64,000 bases of DNA from Papilionanthe hookeriana x Papilionanthe teres (lineage: Eukaryota; Streptophyta; Magnoliopsida; Asparagales; Orchidaceae). Positions 26,057-35,000 of this stretch are shown here, in pieces. The notes under the pieces are model-generated. The model was given only the letters and a program-made list of their open reading frames with translations, was not told the origin of the DNA and searched no databases. Each line of letters starts with the position of its first letter. The stretch's first letter is position 1. A program made the position numbers and the translations under genes. The stretch is taken from NCBI GenBank assembly GCA_022702705.1, contig CM040423.1:46201575-46265574 (forward strand). The letters run 5' to 3'.

Positions 26057-29000
26057 TAAGTAATTGTAATAAAATTAATGAGAGAATATATATATGCGCG
26101 TATAAAAACAGAGAATGTGTAGAAGGTTTACTCACGGAATCTACACAAGGAATTTTATGGTGTGTAAACCAACGGAGAACCTGTTCTCTGAAAGTTTTTC
26201 CAACATCAATCAATATATACTTGTGGACACCATTCTCATTAATATAATCAATCAATAGAGAAGTGTTACACCTGCAAAGGCAACACAGAGAGAGTAAGAA
26301 AAAAAAAACATATTAAGATTAAGAAAGTTGAAAAGGATCTTTTGGAACCCTTTATTTTTCTACTAATTTTCCAGACATCCGAAGAGCATGAACTATGATT
26401 GAAACTCACCTTTAAACATGGATGAAAATCAACCTAAAAGTTTCAATCATGTAGGCTGAGTCTATAATTAAGCTAATATCATGACATAAACCATCACAAA
26501 AAAAACCATCTAGCATGCCAACGTGAATTCAACACAAAAAATGAAACTGCAGAGCAAGCGCAATAGAGACATTGTTACGTCATGCAGCAAAATTTATGGA
26601 TGTGACAAGACTTAAACTCGACTCCTCTGGCTATAATATCATGTCAAATTCTAGTGACCAAACAACCCAAAAGCTCAAGGTTGTGGGTTGCTATAATATT
26701 CAATATCGAGCAAGAGAAAAAAAAAAGTGAAATCCAGTATTATACAAAAAAAAATGGGTATTTGAATTTTCGGTTGGCATGAAACAAATCAATCAAGACC
26801 AGTTTAAATAAAACAAAGTTGAACCTAGGGCCTCCTCTCCCTGCTATATATCATAAAAGGACAAACAACAGGGCATATTCAATCCCAGAAAGAGAGACTT
26901 CAATGGAGGAGCTCAAATCTACAAAGGAGATATGTGGTGAGTATGTTGAAGTGGTAAACATTCCTCCATTGAAGCCATCACAATCACACGTGATGATTCA
27001 GCAACTGGTACAATAATCAATGTAGCGCTCAAGGTTCAATGTAAGAAAGATTGTGGCTAGTGTAATATCAATCACCAGTGTTTGACAAGCAATTTTGCCA
27101 GGTCTTCCTTACATAGCCTATAGATACGAAACCCTTTTCTTCTCTACTTGAGAGACAATGCTATGTTCCCATCGCTTCCCTTACTCTATTTGATTTTTCT
27201 TTTGTGAGAGGTGTAAACCATCATGCTCATGGGATCACAACCATATCTTTTTTATATAGAAAATTCTTCTTCTTTTTTTATGCTTGTAGGTTTTTGAAAC
27301 CATAGGTATAAGTATTTATTTATGATCTTCCTAGCTTAATATTGAATTTAATTTCAATTAGCATAATCATGATAGGATAGTAGATGCTTTAGATTCGACT
27401 TATGTTGAGAAAGATAGAAGTGACCTAAAAAGACTTGGGCATATTGTATAATAAATTATCTTAATCTATTAAATTTAAATGAAAATATGACACTCAATAA
27501 GATTCAATGGAGAGGGATAAAGGCTTATTGTTGTTGTTGTTATAGCATAATCATATGATGAATTTAGATGAACTTTAAAAAACCAAAAAGATGGCATAAA
27601 CTGAAATAACTCGAAAGAAGAGAGTGAAATGGCAGAAGATTATCACTAACAAGCCAGCCTCCAGGAACAGAAATACTTTAAAATCAAAGAAAATTAAGAT
27701 ATTTACGATGAAAACCCACAAAATTAGGATATTGTTGGGTAATGTGGAGACCTAGTCCACATTGAATTAATTAGCTTCCTAATTAAGAATCCTACCTACC
27801 GCTCACCTACCATTCCACCTATCACTCACCTACCACATCCCACCTACCGCTCACCTACCTCCCACCTACCACTCTCTTGATTTCTATAAATAGCATCTTT
27901 CGACTTAGAGAAAGAGTGCTAAGCAAGAGCCAAGCAAGAACCAAGCAAGGGCCAAGCCAAGTCCTCCAAGAGAGGAAGAGAGGAAGAGAGGAAGAGAGGA
28001 AGGGAGAGAAGAAAATAGAGATTTTCTTGTAAACGTCGAGGCGCTCAACGGTGTAATTCCTCGGAGTAATAAAATCCTCTGCAGCTCCGTGGACGTAGGC
28101 AAATTTGTCAAACCACGTAAATCTATGTGTCGCTCTGGTGTTTGTTTTTCTGTGTGCAATTTTCTCGTTCCATTTTCACTTCATTGTCATCGTTTTTCAC
28201 AACAACTGGTATCAGAGATTTAGGTTCAGATCTAAGGAAGAACGATGGGCGGAGACGAAGTGATGACATCGGGGATCGAGAAGTTCAATGGCACAGATTT
28301 TGCCTACTGGAGGATGCAGATAGAGTACTACCTCTATGGAAATAAACTTCATCTTCTGTTACTGGGAAAGCGACCGGAAAAGATGAATAAGGCGGAATGG
28401 AATCTGTTGGATCGACAGGTTCTAGGGGTTATACGATTAACCCTGTCGAGATCGGTTTCCACGACGTCGTCGAAGAAAAGCTACTGCGAATCTCATGGCG
28501 AACTTATCGGGTATGTATGAAAAGTCATCGACGAATAACAATGTGCAGTTAATGAAAAAGTTATTCAACTTGAAGATGACAGGTGTGTTTGTTGCTCAAC
28601 ACCTGAATGATTTCAACAATATCACAAATCAATTGTCGTCTGTTGAAATTAATTTTGATGATGAGATACGTGCGTTGATATTGTTGACTTCATTGCCAAA
28701 TAGCTCGGAAGCGTAGGGATGACGATTAACGATTCTGCGAGTAAATCTATACTTTGAAATATGATGATATCCGTGATTTGATTTTGAGTGAAGAGATGCG
28801 CGGGAAAGATGCTAGCGAGACCTCGGGTTCGAGTTCGAGCGCTAATTGTTGATTCCGAGAGAGATCACGAGACAAGAGCTCAAACGAAGAAGTTCGAAAT
28901 CGAAGTCTTTTCAATGAGCAACTTGTTGGAATTGTGATAAGTCCGGCCACATAAAAGGAAGCTGCATGAATCACAGAAAAAGGAGAATGATGGCACTAAC

Positions 29001-32000
29001 GTTATGACTAAAGAAATACGGGATGCGTTATTATTGACGGTTCGCGGTTCATTGATGATCTGGATCTCTGGATTCGGGAGCTTCCTTCCATACATCTTCC
29101 ACTTTGAGGTGATGCGAAATTATGTTGCGGGCGGCTTTGGGAAGATACGTCTAGACTGATGGAAAAGCTGCGGACGTGGTGGGGATGGGAGACGTTGATA
29201 TTGCAGCTCACTAACGAGAGCAAATGGACTTTGCGAAAGGTCGGACACGTTCACGAGTTGAAAAAAAGCCTCATCTTTGTTGGGTAGCTCGATGAGGTGG
29301 TCATTCGATAGTGTTCTCGAATAGCGCGTGGAAGGTTACCAAAGGAGCATTAAGTACGGCTCGGGGTAAGAAACTAACATGCTATATATGACTACTTGGT
29401 TTGCTTCAACAGCTATTATTCTTCTAGATTGCAGAGAGCACGAGAGTTCTGCAGCATTGCAGACTTGGACACATGCGTCAGAGGTGCATTATGGAGAAGC
29501 AGAATAAGGTCAATTTCTTGAAAAGTGGCAAAGCCCCAAAGGCAGGAAAATCGGACCTTGTACAGACAAATGATGTAAAACCACAGAGCTGTGAAGAAAT
29601 CTTGCAAGATGAAAATTCGAGCAAGTGGGAGCTGATCATGAAGGATGAGATAGATTCTCTGCTGGGAAATCATACTTGGGAGCAGGCAGACCAAGGAAAA
29701 AGGCATTGCACAATAAGTGTGTGTACCGGGTGAAGACTGCGCTTGGTGGCAGTAAGAGGTACAAGGCTGGACTTGTTGAAAAGAGCTTTCATCAGGGGCA
29801 GGATAGTACTGCGTACGATGGGAGTTGTAAGCAGATGCAAGAGTAACCCAGGAAAGAGTTTGCTGGTACAGGGCTACGTCGACGGTGATATGTCAACTGA
29901 AGGTGTTACTCGTGAGAAGCTGAAGTTGTGCTCGACTTCAGCTAGTCTTTTGGCATAAAGATAGGGGCTTTGAGTTACAGAGGTGGCGGATGTCATGTTT
30001 GAGGAAATGGTCGGTACAGTTAGTAGATGATGCAGCCAGTAGGTGATGAAGTCAGTGTCCCAGTCTCCAAGTGGGAGAATTGTTGGGTAATGTGGAGACC
30101 CGGTCCACATTGATTTAATTAGCTTCCTAATTAAGAATCCTACCTACCGCTCACCTACCACATCCCACCTACCGCTCACCTACCTCCCACCTACCGCTCT
30201 CTTGATTTCTATAAATAGCCTCTTTCGGCTTAGAGAAAGAGTGCCAAGCAAGAGCCAAGCAAGAACCAAGCAAGGGCCAAGCAAGAACCAAGCAACGGCC
30301 AAGCCAAGTCCTCCAAGAGAGAAAGAGAGGAAGAGAGAAAGAGAGGAAGGGAGAGAAGAAAATAGAGATTTTCTTGTAAACGTCGCCTCGACGGTGTAAT
30401 TCCTCGGAGTAATAAAATCTTCTGTAGCTCCGTGGACGTAGGCAAATTTGCCGAACCACATAAATCTGTGTGTCGCTCTGGTGTTTGTTTTTTTTTATGC
30501 AATTTTCTCATTCCATTTTCATTTCATTGTCATTGTTTTTCACAACAGATACAAACTAGCAATGTCACTGGCATAAAAATTATCCTAATAAGGAGAGGGA
30601 TATAATTACAGCCATCTACAAAGATAAGTCAAAGAAGAGATTCTCATAAGAAATTTAAGTCTAAAGGGGATGCGGTTGAGAAGTTTATTGTTGTCTCAGC
30701 CGTAATCAGACAATCAGAGAAACAACCATTTCAGGGATCATATGAGAACACCTCAGTTGGTGATAAAAGAATATCAGTTTTTACTCTTAAGGACAGAGAA
30801 TTGATAAGAAGAACATTATTGACATTGGCTTAAATGGGCTTAAGATCATTTTCCCACTTAATCCCTAAAACAACCTTTTATTACTCCTGTTAATTCTTAT
30901 GCTGACATTTTTTAGATGCCTAAACAAAATAGAACAAGTGAAATTCATGAGAAGGGCCTTTCTAAGAAAATAAAAACAATTACTGGCCTCATCCATTTGC
31001 ACTTCTGAAGAGATTGAGAGATATTATGAAGAGGAAAGTGAATATAAAAGCTTGTCACAGTAAGCATATGAAACAAAATCTAAAGGATGAAGAAAAATGA
31101 GAGAAGAAAATGTTTCCTTCCCTCGTAATCCCAAATCTCACAATACACATTTGATATTGAAAGAAACATGGCTATTGCACTTACCATGATTTGCTGGCTT
31201 ATAATTAATAGCAGTTCATAAATTCAAACTTTGCAAGTATTCCTAAGGATTTACAAAAGATATGTTCCTAGAAGATTCAAAGATACTCTGAAATGTAATA
31301 AAAACAGACGCTCTGCAACATTCAATGCATTTAACGACATTTCATTTTAGAAATATAATTAGCATTCTCAATATTTGAGTTGCTGACCTGACTCAGCTCC
31401 AACTCTAATCGGTCGGATTTTATAAAATGCACTAATGAAATTATTGCAATGCATAATGAAAAACAGGTGTTGAGAGCAATGAATTCTGACCTTTATCTGA
31501 TCGATTATTTGGAAGAAACACAACATAGTTATTCCAAAGCAAAAGGACAACTCCATGCATCAAAGGCAATGTTCAGAAAAGCTATTATTGATCTAAATGC
31601 TGCAGTAGAAGACGCCTATATGAAAATTTAAGTATAATGATGACGGGACAACTAAAGAATGCCTTTGCTCGCAATCGAAGACTTTTACACAATAAAGTGT
31701 GGATATCCATGTTATTTATGAAGATACACAATATAATTTTAGAGGAATAGGCATGGGAAACTTCTTGATCATCGTCTTCATCTTCATCAGCTGCATCCTC
31801 ATCTCCACTCTCTTCCATAGAAGGTTCAGATGCATGAGTGAAAGTATTCTCATTAAAAGAGAAAATTGCTAAAACTATCCTCTTTAGGAAGGACATTAGA
31901 AACCTCAACTTCTTTGATGCTTTTAAGAATCGAATCTGGATTTTATATATGTGCTTTTGATCGCGACCGGCCTTCCCAAAAAATTTATAATCTAAAGGTA

Positions 32001-35000
32001 TGGATAAAAGTATAACCACCACTTGACCATGCTTTGTCAAAGCATCAACAGCGATGATTGCCTCAAGTACATAAACAATGACTTCCATCCTGCAGCAGCC
32101 TCTTACAATCTATGTAGTTGAATATTGGATAAAACCTTCAAGACATTATCTCAATAAGTAGTGTACAAAAGATTCACACAATTGAAAAAAAAATGAAATA
32201 GATTTCAAGGCTCAACGCATATCGATTAACACATTTTGAAGCCTTATTCAATTTATAGAATTACATAATCTTCAAAACTCTCACAAATGTTACAATGCAT
32301 CAGGAACACATACATTTAAAGCTGGTAGATATCGACATGCTTCATCTTTCGTACCAAATGCTCTAGAAACGCTCTCATGAAGCCTCTTGGAAATTATCTT
32401 TTAAAAATCTCTCAGGAATGAAGGGTCATTTAGGCAAAGCTCAATCATCATAATTCCAACGGGAGGAATTCTTAATGGCATAGTAATTAGCATTAAAGTC
32501 ATCAAGATATTGTGAATTCATAAAATATATTGAAAATATGGTCTTAATCAAATGAATAATAAAGGATCGATTTTTCAAGATGTTGTGAATGTGAGTAAAG
32601 TTCAATCAAATGAATTTTCAACATATTGCAGATTCTCAAAAAGTTTCATGGAAGATTTAAACCTATTTTACCAATTATCTAAAGTAGATAACAAAATTTC
32701 TTTTACTAAACAAAATTTGCCATAAAAATGAAAAAACCTTACATAATTGCCATTCTCATTAAAATAAAACGTCTTTAAAGAATGGAGTTTTTCAATCAAT
32801 AAATTCAAGATCCCAGAATTGCTTGGGTTTATTACCATAAGTCACTCATAGAATGAAAATTATTTAACAGTTTTAATTCTAGCATTAAAATAATTGTCTT
32901 GATCGCAATTAAAAAAAAAAATCGTAGTTTTCTCGTTGTCCCAGTCATCCTGGGTGATGTCCCTGCCACCTAACCATTGTCCCAGCCCTCCTGCACAGCC
33001 TCCCTGCAACATATCTATTGCTTCAGTCCCCAAGAACCCAAAACCCACCTTGATGCCACCCAAGAGAGTAAGGATTTGTTGTTCCATTGTTATATCCTCC
33101 CTCTTACGCCACACTCCCACCTTATCGACACCTTTCAAACCCCCATAGATCACCACCACCACCCCCACCCCCACCCTGAGATCCCACCCTAGTTTGATTA
33201 TTTGTGCCTTGTCTATTGATATTTCAGATTCATGGGTGTCGTGTTGTTGTATTTTCCCTTTCAAGTGTATTGAATGTAAACGTCTATTTATTTTCAGTAA
33301 AAATATTTGTTTTTCCTATTGTGGTTTAGGTTAACTCCGGTATCACATACACAGACGAGCACACACATATATACATACATATAAACTCAAAATAAATAAG
33401 CATTCAAGCATATGGTGATAGATTTTTAAAAATATCTATTTTTGTGTGTATTCCATCTCAAGAATGTGCATTAAAAGTTATGATGAAGCTAGTAATACGA
33501 GAAGGGAGTTTAGCAGTCAAAAGGCGCTTGTACTGAATGAAAATAAATCTACATATTATATTTACTATTTGCACATAAATCTCAGTTAGCTTTGTTAATT
33601 TCTGTAAAAAGATATTCAATTTGAATTATTTATTTATACAATTTTCAATGTGATGATGAATATCATCAGTATTTTGTGTAAACTTCATAATCAATTTAGA
33701 GAAAATAATCAAAATAATATGTTAAGTGCATTAGAAAAAGAACGGTTTGCTACGAAATAAGAGTTAAACCAAGAAATAACTCGGGCATATACGCTAGGTT
33801 TTGTATTGTAAAGTGTTAGTGATGTTGATTATAATTTTCATATATCAATTGATCTACTTGAAATTGTGATGGAGTATGGCATAAACTTTGAATAAAGACA
33901 TGATGCATGTACATCATTGGAGTCATTACAATTTTTAAATTTATATTTTACCAACATTTGATTGAAGATGTTCATAGAATGATTATCAAGCCATCACAAG
34001 CATTGAATAAAAAGGAGCAAATTGTTGTTAATATTATATCTTTGGTACAAATATTCAAAATACGCCTGCAAAATATTTGAGATTACAAGTGGAAACACGT
34101 AATTAACAAAATAGCTTTATTTTGTGAATAGTGTAGTGTAATAATGCTGTTTCACATAAAGAAGATAAATTGATAGTTCGTGTATGTTCTCATCATAAAG
34201 TTCAAGACATGGCAACTTTATATAATTAATGATTTGATATATCTCACATAGTCAATCAAAGGATACTAAATATTATCTTTACATCGTGATTTAGAAAAGA
34301 AGTTCCTGAAAATTACCATTTGAATCATGCCCCTCAATCAATATAAAAAAAAACAATGCAAATCAATTAGAATTTTGGCCAAGCATGAACTGCAAGGTTG
34401 CAAGGATGAAGCTGCTGCTAAAGATACTACTTGACCAATAATCTGTCTCCTACACACATCTTTCTTGACCAAGCGGAGGAAAGTCATGCACTGGGATGTT
34501 TAATGTCAATCCATGAGGCGCCCCCAAAATGTTTTGAACTGATACAATCATCTTCGCTCATACTTAATATGTCAAGTAACCTATCCATGCCTCAGAACCA
34601 GCTCAGTTGGTGAAGTCGAGCAGAATCCAGTGTTGAAAAGGGCATTCATTGTGGATGCTTTCAGTTATCCATTCAATGTAGAGATAATTAGCAAATCAAC
34701 ATCACATCATGACCTATATTATCCATCGGATCCAAAAATAATCAAAGCCCCATTCCAAGCCCACTTATCACACACAGATCTAACATTACATATACCAATT
34801 AAACGAATATCAACCCTCGAACCCATATAACACTCCCGATACCAACCGCACGGAACTCCCTAGATTCTCAAAACCATCAAGATCCACCGGTAAGCACGCG
34901 AGCGCGACCAAAAAGATAAATGGAGGGAAGAGAAAGCGGCATCGGACCTGTAATTAGGGTTCTTCTCCGGCGGTAGGAAGAGCGATTGAGAGCAGACCTG

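Larger units (their letters stand above)
4693..26135 (-). other. Intron 2 of hydrolase gene (21.4 kb)
   Basis: Giant intron bounded by gtgagt (26135) and gtgcag (4693). It holds Gypsy-like repeats, a split sucrose-transporter pseudogene, the nested giant elements, a GRXS17-like pseudogene and AT microsatellites, listed separately. I recognise nothing in 4693-5990 or 21590-23845, except that 22640-22850 holds two similar tracts containing aatcctcctc/gatcctcctc and aaggat. Confidence 0.8.
27733..30547 (+). mobile_element. Copia retrotransposon, internally deleted (2.8 kb)
   Basis: Two LTRs of 472 and 467 bp, primer site TGGTATCAGAG (28207-28217, complementary to initiator Met tRNA), purine tract AAGTGGGAGAA (30069-30079), and flanks GATAT/GATAC, a 5-bp target duplication with one change. 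The interior keeps broken gag, zinc knuckle, protease and pre-integrase pieces, then jumps to the start of reverse transcriptase; most of integrase, reverse transcriptase and RNase H are gone. Inserted in intron 1 opposite to the gene. Confidence 0.9.
26272..34947 (-). other. Intron 1 of hydrolase gene (8.7 kb)
   Basis: Bounded by gtccga (34947) and tttgcag (26272). It contains an RTE LINE tail (27365-27543) and a Copia derivative (27733-30547). In 26272-27364 and 30553-34947 I recognise no gene or element. An acidic frame near 31745-31840 and short frames near 31449-31631 have no convincing family match. Confidence 0.8.

Noticed and set aside
25347..26255. Tyr/Ile-repeat frames
   Set aside because: Translations of (AT)n microsatellites. 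The only real coding part is hydrolase exon 2 at 26136-26271.
31585..32088. 167-codon minus frame with an acidic run (EESGDEDAADEDEDDD)
   Set aside because: The acidic run could be a gene scrap, but the rest has no family resemblance and no splice context fits the host gene.
32860..33264. 134-codon minus frame with a Gly/Val-rich part
   Set aside because: Overlaps His/Pro-rich plus frames; no domain recognised and no sign of splicing into the hydrolase gene.
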